NCBI GenBank assembly: GCA_002633005.1
Contig: NMRA01000612.1
Coordinates: 66,733 to 130,732, forward strand
Length of the DNA stretch: 64,000 nucleotides
Source of the DNA: Phoronis australis
Taxonomy: Eukaryota > Phoronida > Phoronidae
Reading direction: 5' to 3'
The notes beneath the pieces are model-generated. The model had not been told where the DNA came from and searched no databases. It worked only from the letters and a program-made list of their open reading frames with translations. A program made the translations under genes and the position numbers. Below, piece by piece: positions 34,381-45,730 of the stretch (within the stretch, counting starts at the first letter, position 1; the number at the start of each line of letters is the position of its first letter).

Positions 34381-34826
34381 GTAAACCCTATGGGAGGCCT
34401 GCCGTGTGGACTAGGCGTGACGGTTACCCTTGTTTGACTTGATGTACACAGCTCACAATGTTAGCGTGCACACACACACTTGACTATCAGTGCAATATTG
34501 TTGTAGTCACCAGAAACAATGCACGGACTTAGGTTTTGGTTAGCACTGAGCGTGGATAGATCAATTGGTAGTATGCAATGCAGTTTTCTCCAGTCCTAAA
34601 AATTGCATTTCTGATTCTGATTTCAAACCAAAGCTCTTATTTGCTATTTAGTTAGTTTTTTTGCCATGGAAGCATGAAAACATTTGTGAGCTGTCACTTA
34701 AGAGCAGAGCAGTGATTTACCCCCTGATGGCAGTGCAAACTCAACTGCCCCACCTCTCCCTCAATGGCCGCAATGTTTGTTGTTTCCCTCACATGCATGG
34801 AGAGTTCTTACCCTCTATTATTGCAG

Positions 34827-34905
34827 AATGGAAAAAGAGCGTAATCAGCTACAATCGGAAGTTGAAGATTTACTGGCTAACTTAGAAAATCTTGAAAAAA
34901 ATAAG
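34827..34905 (+). CDS. Mhc: MHC exon E25b: rod, alternative b
   Basis: 79 bp, phase 2 to 0: MEKERNQLQSEVEDLLANLE, NLEKNK. Acceptor TTATTGCAG, donor GTATAT. Heptads are preserved. Third positions are more AT-rich (7 of 26 G/C) than in E25a (12 of 26). Alternative rod exons at about this point are known in scallop muscle myosin. Confidence 0.92.
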
Positions 34906-35723
34906 GTATATTGGTAAAAATTCGGGATGCGGTCTTGCTGAATCTTTCAAAAATGTTTTCTCCATTTAGCTGCTGGCTTAGCTTGCTTTTGCATTTATTT
35001 CAAGAAAACACATCTTAAGGAGGAGCTTTTGTATACAACGTGTATTTTGTCATCCAACTTTCTCCCCTTCCTTGTGACAATTCAACACATGTGTCTGTCT
35101 CTGTAACTTCTCTCCAGCATAATCATTCCTATTCACCTGTTTTTAGCTGTGTCATCTTGACATATTGCATGCTTTCAGCAATAATGTTCCTGAAGATTTG
35201 TTCTCTTTTCTCAATTTGTTGGTCATTGCCTAGTTCCTGAGGAGGTGTGGAACTTAACCCATAATTTAGTTCATGTTTCATTCACAAGGAATGATACTAG
35301 CAATTAGTCTTTCAAAATCAACCTACTGATCCCAAAAATAAAATAATAACATTTTTATTCTTTCATTTCTCACAAAATGGATGATTCCACACATCCTTGG
35401 GATAATGCTAAGCTTTAATTAGTTATGTTTTTAAAATTAATTGTGAAGTAAGTATTCTTGGTGATAATTACATTAAGAATTTACTATTGAACTAGAGATC
35501 ATACTACATTCAAATTGTTCACCGTTAATTGTAATGTGGTACTAAACGGTGTCAATTGTTTCCTTGCAGAAAAAATTAAATTGTTTGCTTGATTCATGAG
35601 TGAAATGACTGCATAATAAAGTGTACAGTTACTAATCTCTGGAGCTTAACAATGTATGTATGTTTAGTGTGAAGGAAATAAGTTAGCCATTCTAAATACC
35701 GGTACACCCGTCCACTTTTGTAG
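34906..35723 (+). other. Intron E25b-E26
   Basis: AT-rich intron; no third E25-like exon found. Acceptor ACTTTTGTAG ending at 35723. Confidence 0.65.
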
Positions 35724-35969
35724 AACAATGCTGACAAACTGGCTAAGAATTTGGAGTCACAACTGGTTGAGGTGAATGCACGCGTTGACGAGAATGTACG
35801 CGTGATTAACGACCTGAACTCTAGCAAGGCTCGCATGCAGACTGAGAATGCGGACCTTTCGCGCCAGCTAGAGGAGGCTGAGCACAACATTGGCCAGATC
35901 ACCAAGGCAAAGAATGCCCTCAACGCCAGCTTGGAGGAAGCCAAGAGAAGTCTGGAAGAGGAGAGCCGT
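35724..35969 (+). CDS. Mhc: MHC exon E26: LMM coiled coil
   Basis: 246 bp, phase 0 to 0: NNADKLAKNLESQLVEVNAR ... SLEEAKRSLEEESR. Donor GTGAGT. Confidence 0.95.
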
Positions 35970-36142
35970 GTGAGTAAAGGCTAAAGATGAAGTGTCTCTA
36001 GCTGTCATAATTTTGAATGTAGGAAACAAGAACTTGTAAAATACTCTGTAATGGAATGACTGAGCTGTTAATTATCAATAGTAAATGTGCCAGCATACTC
36101 AGTGAAACTGATATTACCCAATTTTCTGTCATTTCTTTGCAG

Positions 36143-36472
36143 GGTCGCCAGAAGTTGACCACAGAGTGCCGCAATATGCAGGCTGATCTCGACACAATGC
36201 GTGAACAGCTTGAGGATGAGGCTGAGGCCAAGTCAGAAGTCCAACGTCAACTGTCCAAGGCCAACGCCGAGGTGCAGACCTGGAGATCGAAGTTCGAGAG
36301 TGAGGGTATGGCCAGGACTGAGGAGCTGGAAGAGGCAAAGCGCCGCCTTGCAGCCAAATTGCAAGAAGCAGAAGCTGCTTTGGAGCAGGCTCAAGGTAAA
36401 ATCAGTTCATTGGAGAAAGTCAAGAACAGACTTACTGGAGAGCTGGAGGATCTAAGCATTGATGTGGAGAGG
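36143..36472 (+). CDS. Mhc: MHC exon E27: LMM coiled coil
   Basis: 330 bp, phase 0 to 0: [40 protein letters not shown] ... LSIDVER. The TWRSKFE stretch is a hallmark of muscle myosin rods. Donor GTAAGT. Confidence 0.96.
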
Positions 36473-36687
36473 GTAAGTCTTCAATTAATTTTTACATGTT
36501 AGTGGTGGTGTAATAATTATACCATCTACCTTATTTGGAAATTTGGAGCCATGGTGCTGAAACTGCCATTCCAAGTCAGGAAACAATGAGTATTAGACTA
36601 CAATGCCATGCTAGTTTAATGTCCTCTCATATAACTCAGTTCTGAGAATATGTCTGTTGCTATTGGTTGACTATTTTGCTCTTGTAG

Positions 36688-36904
36688 GCCAATGGTGCTG
36701 CTGCTGCCTTGGAGAAAAAACAAAAGGGCTTTGACCGTCTCATTGCTGAATGGGAGGCCAAGTACCGTGATCTGCAACAAGAGTTGGAGAGCTCCCAGAG
36801 AGAGGCCCGCAGCTACTCTGCTGAGGTGTTCAAGCTCAAGTCTAGTGTAGATGAAGCCCAAGACCAGATGGAGGCTTTGAGGAGGGAGAACAAGAACTTG
36901 GCAG
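36688..36904 (+). CDS. Mhc: MHC exon E28: LMM coiled coil
   Basis: 217 bp, phase 0 to 1: ANGAAAALEKKQKGFDRLIA, EWEAKYRDLQQELESSQREA ... ENKNLA. Donor GTTAGT. Confidence 0.95.
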
Positions 36905-37277
36905 GTTAGTAACACATGCTACTGTTAAGTAGGTGTCCATTGACTGGTTCAATTTTGTTTTGGAAACAAACATGCATTATTTCCTAATGGCCCCAGTTGT
37001 GTGGAACGTAATCAGAATCTTCCAAATTGTGGGACACCTACGTATTTTTTGCTTGGTCTTTAACTTGTTTAGATTCCTCGCAACACAGCAGTTTTTTGTC
37101 AAAAAGAATGCTTACAAAAAGTCCATTAATTTATATGGCTGTTTTTTCTAGCGCTTCTTCAATTCTTTGTCATCATATGGTATATTTCATGTTTTATCTC
37201 CATATAACCTTAGAACATGTTGTTATAGTTGATGTGCTACCATTCCATCCTCTAGTGACTCTCCTGTCTTCTTTCAG

Positions 37278-37518
37278 ATGAGATCCACGACCTGACTGAT
37301 CAATTGAGCGAGGGTGGTCGAAGCTCCCATGAGCTGGAGAAAATGCGCAAACGGCTGGAGATGGAGAAGGAAGAGCTCCAATCAGCTCTTGAAGAGGCAG
37401 AGTCTGCTTTGGAACAAGAAGAGGCCAAAGTGGTGCGCGCACAGTTAGAGCTGTCGCAGGTCCGCAGCGAGATCGAGCGCCGCCTCAACGAGAAAGAAGA
37501 TGAATTCGAAAACACACG
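37278..37518 (+). CDS. Mhc: MHC exon E29: LMM coiled coil (first copy)
   Basis: 241 bp, phase 1 to 2: [20 protein letters not shown] ... [12 protein letters not shown]. Acceptor CTTTCAG, donor GTTTGT. An exact nucleotide copy of this exon lies at 37815-38055. Since 241 is not a multiple of 3, both copies cannot be included together. Confidence 0.93.
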
Positions 37519-37754
37519 GTTTGTCAGTTTGCTCTTTTATAACGTACATCATTTTGTATTCTCAGTATGATCCGAATTTGAGGAAGCTAGAATAAAAATA
37601 ACCATTAGCATCACAATTTTGACATGGATGTTTCATACCACATTGAAACATTTTTGACAATGGAAATGTTTAAGCGCAAGTAGTAGATACTTACGAATAT
37701 GACTGATGTTTTATTACCATACTTGACTAGTGTATTGGGTTATAGCGGTGAGCN

Positions 37755-38281
37755 TGTTGTTACAGTTGATGTGCTACCATTCCATCCTCTAGTGACTCTC
37801 CTGTCTTCTTTCAGATGAGATCCACGACCTGACTGATCAATTGAGCGAGGGTGGTCGAAGCTCCCATGAGCTGGAGAAAATGCGCAAACGGCTGGAGATG
37901 GAGAAGGAAGAGCTCCAATCAGCTCTTGAAGAGGCAGAGTCTGCTTTGGAACAAGAAGAGGCCAAAGTGGTGCGCGCACAGTTAGAGCTGTCGCAGGTCC
38001 GCAGCGAGATCGAGCGCCGCCTCAACGAGAAAGAAGATGAATTCGAAAACACACGGTTTGTTAGTTTGCTCTTTTATAATGTACATCATTTTGTATTCTC
38101 AGTATGATCCGAATTTAAGGAAGCTAGAATATAAATAACCATTAGCATCATAATTTTAACATGGATGTTTCATACCACATTGAAACATTTTTGACGATAG
38201 CGCAACTAGTAGATACTTACAAATATAACTGATGTTTTATTACCATACTTGGCTAGTGTATTGGGTTATAGCGGTGAGCTA
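37755..38281 (+). repeat. Near-identical second copy of the E29 region after an N (probable assembly duplicate)
   Basis: Sequence from about 37215 to 37753 (exon E29 with flanks) recurs from 37755 to 38281. The exon copy (37815-38055) is identical, while intron parts carry scattered substitutions and small indels (for example ATATAAATAACC versus ATAAAAATAACC, and loss of an AATGTTTAAG stretch). The junction holds an ambiguous base, AGCNTGTTG, at 37754. Allelic copies set in tandem by assembly explain all of this; a very recent real duplication is the alternative. Confidence 0.85.
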
Positions 38282-38342
38282 TGCCAGGGAATGTCTGGCC
38301 TGAATGTTCGTATAATGCCTGATGTTTAGTACTTGGTTACAG

Positions 38343-38535
38343 CAAGAACCACCAACGTGCCCTGGACTCTGTACAAGCCAGTCTGGAAGCTGAATCTAAA
38401 GGTAAAGCTGAGGCCATGCGCATGAAAAAGAAGTTGGAACAAGACATCAATGAATTGGAAGTGCAACTGGATGCTGCCAACCGCATGAGAGCTGAGGCAG
38501 AAAAGAATGCTAAGAAGTTCAGTCAGCAAGTTATG
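38343..38535 (+). CDS. Mhc: MHC exon E30: LMM coiled coil
   Basis: 193 bp, phase 2 to 0: KNHQRALDSVQASLEAESKG ... EKNAKKFSQQVM. Acceptor TTGGTTACAG, donor GTAAGT. Confidence 0.95.
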
Positions 38536-39085
38536 GTAAGTGACTGAATCCCGACAAGTGAGGCATGTGCTGTGAATGGTAATTTTTATATGTACAGAGG
38601 TTGGTTGGACCACTTAGAAGTATCGTACATTCAGTAGTTGTGATAATTGACAAACACTGTTGGTAAGCACATGCTTTGAGCAGCAGATAAAGTAGAATGA
38701 AAATGTGTAATGTAAGAAAAAACATAAAAGTTAGGAATGGTATGATCTCGAGAAACTCGGCCTGTTTCAGTTCCTTGGATTTTGTCAGTAGATGTGTACA
38801 AGAACCACATTGCCAACTGGTATATAATATAACCTGATTTAAGATATTTGTTAGCGATATCTAAAATAGTAGTTCTTTGAAGTGAGGACAATTGGCTTTG
38901 TGTATCAACATATGATGCTGAAACTCAGGACAATTGATATCTCTGAAAATTACTCTTATCTTTAAATTTCACGTAACTGAAAATATTTGTAATGGACATG
39001 TTTTTTAACAATGTGATCAGTTTAGAGTCTCTATTGATGAATCGTCAATAAGTCATTCATAAACCCTTGTCTATGTTCTTGACAG
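38536..39085 (+). other. Intron E30-E31
   Basis: AT-rich intron, nothing recognised; acceptor TTGACAG. Confidence 0.65.
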
Positions 39086-39787
39086 GAAATCCGCGGCCAG
39101 ATTGAGGATGAGCAGAGGCAGCGTGATGAAGCTCGTGAACAGTTCAACTTGGCTGAACGTCGTGCCCTGATGCTCAATGGTGAGGTGGAGGAACTGCGCA
39201 CAGCTCTGGAACAGGCTGAGCGGGCTCGCAAGGCAGCTGAGGGTGAACTGCACGAAGCTGCTGAACGCGTCTCTGAGCTGTCCACACAGACCGCGTCAAT
39301 GGCGTCACTCAAGAGGAAGCTGGAGAGTGACATCACCTCCATGCAGGCTGACCTGGATGAGGCTGGCAATGAGTGCAAGGCAGCGGATGAGCGTGCCAAG
39401 AAGGCAGTGATGGATGCTGCTCGCCTGGCCGAAGAGCTGCGTCAGGAGCAGGAACATAACCAGCACGTGGAGAAACTGCGCAAACAGCTGGAGACACAGA
39501 TGAAGGAGATGCAGGTGCGACTGGATGAGGCAGAGGCTTCAGCCATGAAGGGAGGCAAGAGGATGTTGGCAAAACTGGAGGAGAAGATCCGTCTTATGGA
39601 GAGTGAGCTGGACAGTGAGCAGCGCCGCCACGCTGAGACACAGAAGAATGCCCGTAAGGCTGATCGCCGCATGAAGGAACTGTCCTTCGCCGCTGATGAA
39701 GACCGCAAGAACACAGAACGCCTGCAGGACCTGATTGACAAACTGCAGCAGAAGATTAAGACATACAAACGCCAAGTAGAAGAGGCT
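39086..39787 (+). CDS. Mhc: MHC exon E31: long LMM exon with assembly-competence region
   Basis: 702 bp, 234 codons, phase 0 to 0, from EIRGQIEDEQRQRDEAREQF to QKIKTYKRQVEEA. Strong heptads with 28-residue charge periodicity. The C-terminal part is the region known to drive filament assembly in this family. Codon third positions are strongly G/C, as expected for a highly expressed gene. Confidence 0.97.
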
Positions 39788-40024
39788 GTAAGTCTATAGA
39801 AAACGATTGAGCTCTCATGTTAATTACACTGATCCTGGCATTTTTGCTTGTATTTGAGAAACATTCTGTACTACAAATCTCAGATTGATAGCTATTTTAA
39901 AACTTTATCAGACAATATGTACAAGAAAAAATAAGTGAAATGAAGCAGTTGTAAACTTTCTTTCATGCCACGTCATTGCAAAGCGATGTTCCCTTAATCA
40001 TGATTTTCCTGTTTTTGTCATCAG

Positions 40025-40183
40025 GAGGAGATTGCTGCCACTAACCTGGCCAAATACCGCAAGGTACAGCATGAAATGGAGGATGCCGAGGAGCGTGCTG
40101 ACCAGGCTGAGGCTAGTCTAGCCAAACTGCGTGCCAAGAACCGTAGCTCTGCATCTATGGGACGGGCTGGCTCTTCCGCTGGT
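40025..40183 (+). CDS. Mhc: MHC exon E32: end of coiled coil
   Basis: 159 bp, phase 0 to 0: [20 protein letters not shown] ... [19 protein letters not shown]. The coiled coil ends at RAKNRS and becomes a Ser/Gly tailpiece. Donor GTAAGT leads to one of three tail exons. Confidence 0.95.
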
Positions 40184-40470
40184 GTAAGTAATTTCATCTT
40201 TCGCTCCTGAACATCTAAATCCTTTCTGTAGAATTGTGTTTTATACATTTTGTTTGAAAATGCAAAATGTTTGCTAGTTCTCAACACCTGAAAATAAATT
40301 TCATTCCTCTGTCTCTTGTTGTTCTTGTTCTTAATCTTCTGTTCTTTCTTTCTAGTCTGTGCTTACGGACATTTCTCGATCTGTTTCTACAATTGCTTTT
40401 ACAAACATTATTGACTTGTATAGTTCAATTACATGGTTCTGACTGACTCATTTAAGTAAATTTTCTTCAG

Positions 40471-40539
40471 GCCACAATAAGTGCATCTGTGAAAGCCCCG
40501 CGTCGGGTAGAACGTTCTGCCGATCGCACAGCAGAGTAA
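40471..40539 (+). CDS. Mhc: MHC tail exon E33a
   Basis: Acceptor TTTTCTTCAG, then 22 codons (ATISASVKAPRRVERSADRT, AE) and TAA at 40537-40539. Basic tailpiece. No AATAAA seen close downstream, so this tail may share a downstream 3' end by skipping or later splicing in the 3' UTR. Confidence 0.85.
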   Translation, partial: ATISASVKAPRRVERSADRTAE

Positions 40540-40781
40540 AACACATGTACTTGTAAGTTTTAGGAGCACAAAAACATGTCACTTAGATTATGAGAATAGA
40601 CTCTGCTGCTCATACAATTTTATTTTGCAATACAAATATTATTTGAGGCAGATTTCAGTAATAAGGTTCCAATGGTTTTACCATTTCTTTGTAACCTGGA
40701 ATGAAGTCTGCTTGTAGTGACTAAGGCTTGTGTTAGCTACAATCACAGCTTCACTGAGCACTAGACTGCTCTTTTTTATAG

Positions 40782-40853
40782 GGAGGCTCTTCCTCTACTG
40801 TCGTTAGTAGTTCAACAGTAATCAAAAAATCATCTAAGGTGATGGAGGCTTAG
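40782..40853 (+). CDS. Mhc: MHC tail exon E33b
   Basis: Acceptor TTTTTTATAG, 23 codons (GGSSSTVVSSSTVIKKSSKV, MEA) then TAG at 40851-40853. Ser/Thr-rich tailpiece that could be phosphorylated. Confidence 0.85.
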   Translation, partial: GGSSSTVVSSSTVIKKSSKVMEA

Positions 40854-42012
40854 GAGTCTCTGTAAGTTATATAATATATGTGCGTGAATTTGTTGTTGGG
40901 TTCATACTAAATTGCACTTGTTACCGCAGTGATCCCTGTGGATTTTTCACGTTTTGCAACCAAATGCTAGAAAACAAAGTTCTCACTGTAATATAGGTTC
41001 AGGAATCCTTCCCTCGTTTTCAGTGCTGCATGCATAGAAATAACTATGTACTGTTTTCTTCCTCATCTTACTTCTATTAATCTTATCCTGAAGCCTTTTG
41101 TTCTACTATTTTCTGAGTGTATTACCTTAGCCATGTTGCCATGGAAACTTTTACTAGGGTAATTATTCACTTATTTAACACACAACATGGCGGACATCTG
41201 AATCTTTATTTTGGCAAAATTTTCAGGAAAAATGAAGATTCAATATTTTTTAACCAATTCTCTTGGTTTGTAGCCAGAGTAGCAGTTTCAAAACAACATT
41301 TGGTGATGTTTCAATTATTTGTGGCAAGGTAAATCAGGTTTTGAAAAAACACATTTTTTTGCAATTATTTTTGTTTTTGAAATAGGTGAAGAATTACTGT
41401 ATTTGTTTTGAACTGTGATGTTTTAGTGCAGTTCATCCAGTGGTGCTTCTTGTGTTTAAGAATGCTAGGCATTTTAACTGACCATTACTAATAAAATTGC
41501 GTTGGTCAAGTTGTGAAAACTACTAAATTTTTTCTGTTCTTTTATATTCATTGATATCTGTAGTTGTCTTAAGCATGGAATGGACGTTGCTTGGATGAAT
41601 ATATAAAAAGCATGCTTTCTAAAATTCCTGTACAGGTGCCTTGTAACAGTTTTAGTTATTATGTTCATTTAATTTCATGTGTCAGTGAAGGTTAATCAAC
41701 AATAGTGTGTCCAAAACAATTTTGCATTCATATTTTACTGTAATCTAGTTTAATTTTATGAGAACAGCATTTGTTGTGTCATGAGACTTGTTCATAATGA
41801 TTATTCTGTTGTTTGTGCAAGCACACTGTATCTCTAGAACATGTAGATGTGAACAAATACATTGTACCCCAAGCCTGTTGCTGGCTTCAGGGATAACACA
41901 AACACCCGACATTCTCATATTTCATTTAAAAGATGGGGATGTAACTTTAATGACCAGATACAGCGCGTTATTTGTTCAAATATTTAGCTGCTACTTTACA
42001 TTTGTTTTCCAG
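40854..42012 (+). other. 3' UTR/intron between tail exons
   Basis: AT-rich, with a possible poly(A) signal AATAAA at 41490-41495 that could end the E33a or E33b transcripts. Nothing else recognised. Acceptor TGTTTTCCAG ending at 42012. Confidence 0.5.
41490..41495 (+). promoter_or_regulatory. Possible poly(A) signal for early tail isoforms
   Basis: AATAAA about 640 bases after the E33b stop, followed by T/G-containing sequence. Use not demonstrated. Confidence 0.35.
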
Positions 42013-42135
42013 CTAAACACCAGTTTCAGTTCTACCTACCGCCGTGACAGGACTTCAATGAATGACTCTACTGCAAACTCGACATTTAACCGCTCCACAT
42101 CCAACGGTGGAGCGGCTGAAGAAGAAGAAGAGTAA
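42013..42135 (+). CDS. Mhc: MHC tail exon E33c
   Basis: 123 bp including TAA at 42133-42135: LNTSFSSTYRRDRTSMNDST, then ANSTFNRSTSNGGAAEEEEE. A Ser/Thr/Asn-rich tailpiece ending in five glutamates. Phase 0, like the other two tails. Confidence 0.9.
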   Translation, partial: LNTSFSSTYRRDRTSMNDSTANSTFNRSTSNGGAAEEEEE

Positions 42136-42668
42136 AACCGTGTCCCTTGTCTTCCGTCCAACTTTTGTTATGATATTTTTCTTTCTGCTGAAGACATTTT
42201 CAAACACTGCCTTAAGACTTATTATCTTAAGCGCTTTTGCAAGGCTGCGTGGGTGATGAGACGGTTCGAATGACGCCTCTGGCTTATACACATAACTTCA
42301 TGTATTTAAGTTTTGTATCCTTCACTGCTCACGTGTTACCACGGATGCGCTGAGACTTTAGAAAGTTGTAGTATCACAAGGAGAACTAGTGTCTTAGTGG
42401 TGATTAACATTTTAACAGTTGTATGAGAATTTGACTACGACTTAAAGTTTGTTTTATTGTTAGTCTATTGCATTTAACAGAGGAGCGGTAGCACCTTCTC
42501 TCTGGCGGTTGTCTATGCTGCAATGTGATACTTGTAAGTCTCCCTCATGGAGTGATTGCTAGTATTTGTACACGCTTTTTGGCGATTGGAATGGATTAGA
42601 TTATGATTAACTGATCGACAACGACATCTTTGACTTAATTATTGTAATAACATTTGTCTGTATTACTC

Positions 42669-42674
42669 AATAAA
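42669..42674 (+). terminator. Poly(A) signal of the myosin gene
   Basis: AATAAA 534 bases after the E33c stop, followed within 30 bases by a GT/T-rich stretch (CTTGTTCAATCTTTTCTTCC). Confidence 0.7.
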
Positions 42675-45390
42675 GCAATGTCAAGCTGATACTGAGTCTT
42701 GTTCAATCTTTTCTTCCTGCATGCGTGTCACTCAGTGTTTTTTCAAGTTTTCAAAAATGATATTCGATTCATAGTTTTCTATGTGCAAAATTTGAAACGA
42801 TTGCCGCATGAATGGTAACCAACCACATGCTTGGCCTTGAATGCGTTGTAATGTAGGAAACCATATTAGGTTAACTTTGAAGCTTTGATAATATCAAATT
42901 TCATCACTGAAGTTCCACAATGAAGCAAAAAACGTAATGAATATACTTTAAAAATTGCAGCACTTAAATAATCTAAATCAAAGTTAATCTTCTAGAAGGT
43001 GCATTCACCAATATATCAGCATCTGTGACGCACTAAAAATTGACATGCAAAGCATTGCAATATCAAGACATGGGACTAAACAATAAGCAAAGTATCGAAA
43101 AAGTAAAAGCACTGACCGGAACCGAAAGGATAAATGTTTGGGAGACTTGAAGACCACTATTCGTGAAATATCCTCAACGGTTTTATGTGATGTCGGCATT
43201 TGTGCCAAAAGAACTTCAGGATAGTATTTTTGGAAATTTTTATTAATCATTCGACCCCCAACAGCAAAGTTAACTGGATCGGCATTGCTAATCAAGCGCA
43301 CACCCAAAACTCAAGTTCGTTAGGTTCTTGATGGAATGTTGAAAAATATATATCATCTGGCAGCCAGGAACCTGTATAGCAAACGGGTTGGGGGAGTGCA
43401 ACATTCGCAATGACGGGGGGAGGGGTGAGCGGCGGGGAACTTGGGACTCGATAACGATTTCAGGGCGGTAGAAGCCCGGCGAAGCAGCCAACGGAAGCGT
43501 CGTTGGGTCACTTTTTACACCTGAACAGAGTGGTCCTATTTGGAGCATGAGATCACATTATCAGTACACTTTGACTGAAAAGTGTGGTCCTGGGGAATCT
43601 TGATCATTAACTTAGAGGCTGTTTTAAAATCTCTTTTATTAGTAATACAAGCGTGAGGGAAGTCGCATTTATCAGTTGTGGCTGCCTTCGGGGCGAGAGG
43701 GAATTACATGGAATTGCCCGAATGTAACCAACCTACGTCAAAAATCAACAAAGGTCTAACTTTGAAAAAGGGTTATTTCAGATAGGGTGTCGGAAGGCGG
43801 CTAACCGATTTCCGGCAGAATTACAAGTCAGCGTGCAACGCAATTCACTGCATGGAATTTCCCGGCAATTCCGCGAGGCATGTACACGTGCACAGACACT
43901 TGACAGGCAACTTGGAATCATGAGAGTTTCGGGGGCCATCTTCCACGAAATGTTCAGAAATTATAACTGGTTCATTCCAGTAGTACCGTGTTACGGTGTA
44001 TGAGTTAAGTTTTGACGTGAACGCTGTGCACGATCGTCAAAAAATCATACCCGACACTCTGCAGTGATCGGCACGAGCCCGCAGTTTCTTGCATACAGCT
44101 TCTTCGTCAACAATGGTTTCCAAACAACGAGAATCCTACACCAGTCTCAGGCAAAACCTCATGGAAATTTCGTCAAAATCCCGAGGCTTCAAAATCCCGA
44201 CTCCGAGGCCTGCCGCGTGATTTTGACGAAATTTCTAAGACGTTTTGCCCAAATCTGAGACTAGTGTATAGGATTTGTTTTCTCACATGAACCGTAAAAA
44301 CGATTTTTTGCCGAAAAACTCGACGTGTCTAAAACCACTCCTTGCTAAAACTTTCAATCTTATCACTCAACTTTTGTAAAAACACGCTTGCGCAATGTAC
44401 TAAAGTAAGTCAGTTAGGCTCAGTACTTAATTTTTGTTAATAGTTTTATTTTAAGCTTAACAATTGTAAATTGCATTCAGTTTTCGTAGTGAATATTCAA
44501 GTCAGAATCTAATAAATAGTCTTTGAAATTGTAATATTAAAACTTAAAAAATGTTTATAAATAACAGTCAGCAAGGCTTCCCCGCGCGTGAGCACTAAAT
44601 TGACCTTGAGACAGCACAGGCAGACAGTCTCGCCGCATTCTCGAGTTCGGGCTCGTCTTCCGGCGTTTGAATGAACGTGGATATGTAATTCGCCGCCGAA
44701 AATGGGTCCGTTTAAGAAGTTGTTTGCATGTGCTTTCAACTGGGAGTTCGTACAGTTGCGACACCCGATTTGTCAATCATAACCTCGCCACCTTCTCGGA
44801 ATTCCGACATTGTTTGGTTGGCGCACGTTTGCTTGTTTTAGTGTTTTGCAGAGAGTAAAATGTAAGGCGTATGGATTTCTACTTTGCACTACTTTGTGAT
44901 TTGCCCAATATCAAAAAATACGTTATCGGTGTTATTAACCAGTCGTATCGTAACACATTCCAGGTCATGTGAGAAGTTGGATTTTGTCTTTTGTTTACTG
45001 AGATTGTCTCACATTTTTGGTCATTTGTGCTGCATGTCTTTATGCGGCTGTGCATTGAAATGCTGCACAAAACTAACCCCCCACCCTAACAAAAAATGCC
45101 GTGACCAGGTCCCCGAACAAGATAATGTTCTGTCAAATTTTCTCTCGTCTACAAATTTCGCAATGTCTTTCTTTTCTCGGCTGCCCCGGTCCTAGACCTA
45201 TGCTGCTCGCCACGATTTCATCCTGGCGCCTGCAAATGATTTAGGCGCACACTGCCCACCCCCTGGCTATGATAGTTACAACGCGTGTTGATTCGAGACG
45301 ACTAGAACAACCAGGTGGCTGTCCCAGAGGGGTTATTTTAAACTTACAGTTGGTACTTTTCGCAATACATGACTAACAACCATCAGCAAG
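42675..45390. other. Intergenic region
   Basis: No gene recognised. A G-rich stretch at about 43389-43440 (several runs of 3-6 G) could form quadruplex structure. The foldback element at 44133-44274 is listed separately. Confidence 0.55.
44133..44274. mobile_element. Foldback element, imperfect 50-bp inverted repeat
   Basis: ATCCTACACCAGTCTCAG..GCAAAAC..C.T..GAAATTTCGTCAAAATC at 44133-44180 is the imperfect reverse complement of 44219-44274, with a 38-base C/G-rich spacer. It would form a long hairpin. No coding capacity. Confidence 0.8.
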
Positions 45391-45730
45391 ATGCTTCCAC
45401 TGATATTTTTGGGTATTGCTGTGGTTACAGCTACCAATCAGAATAACAACGTCAACACTCAACGAAGCAATGATTCTTGCAAGTATACGTTGGTAGTTCC
45501 CAGTGGCCAGTGCTCAGGATCAGACAGCAAGAAGGTGACAGACCTGATCACCTCTCTCCAGCAAATGAGCAACGGCTTCCACCAGCAATTCAGGTTGCAA
45601 CAAGTGTTGAACGCGAATCTCGAGCGAAAGATTGCAAGCTTGACTCAAAAGACACTCCAGCAAGCCGACCGAATAGAAGTGCTTGAAAATACTCTACGAC
45701 AAAACGGCATACAGTGTAGAAAGCGTTTAG

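Larger units (their letters stand above)
3373..42674 (+). other. Mhc: Muscle myosin heavy chain locus (class II), 5'-incomplete
   Basis: The locus encodes the actin-activated ATPase and rod of thick filaments. Domain order is visible: P-loop GESGAGKT, switch I NNNSSRF, switch II DIAGFE, relay helix, lysine-rich loop 2, SH2/SH1 region, converter, two IQ helices, then about 1140 residues of heptad-repeat coiled coil and a short non-helical tail. Thirty-three exon positions are numbered here E1-E33 within the window. Six positions (E3, E4, E12, E14, E25, E33) have alternatives, giving up to 2x2x5x4x2x3 = 480 nominal combinations. Exon lengths within each internal alternative set agree in phase, so swaps keep the frame. 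Initiating exons for headless rods (R1, R2 and weak R3, R4) sit in introns. Identification as muscle myosin is secure; assignment to a mollusc is inferred. Confidence 0.97.

Noticed and set aside
3373-42135. Non-muscle or smooth vertebrate-type myosin identity
   Set aside because: Exon phases, the 28-bp exon before the P-loop, the lysine-rich loop 2 and the catchin exon fit an invertebrate muscle gene with alternative exons instead.
43288-43548. Minus-strand open frame of 86 codons with Pro-rich reading
   Set aside because: No promoter or splice evidence and no recognised family. The base composition is locally G-rich, which keeps frames open by chance.
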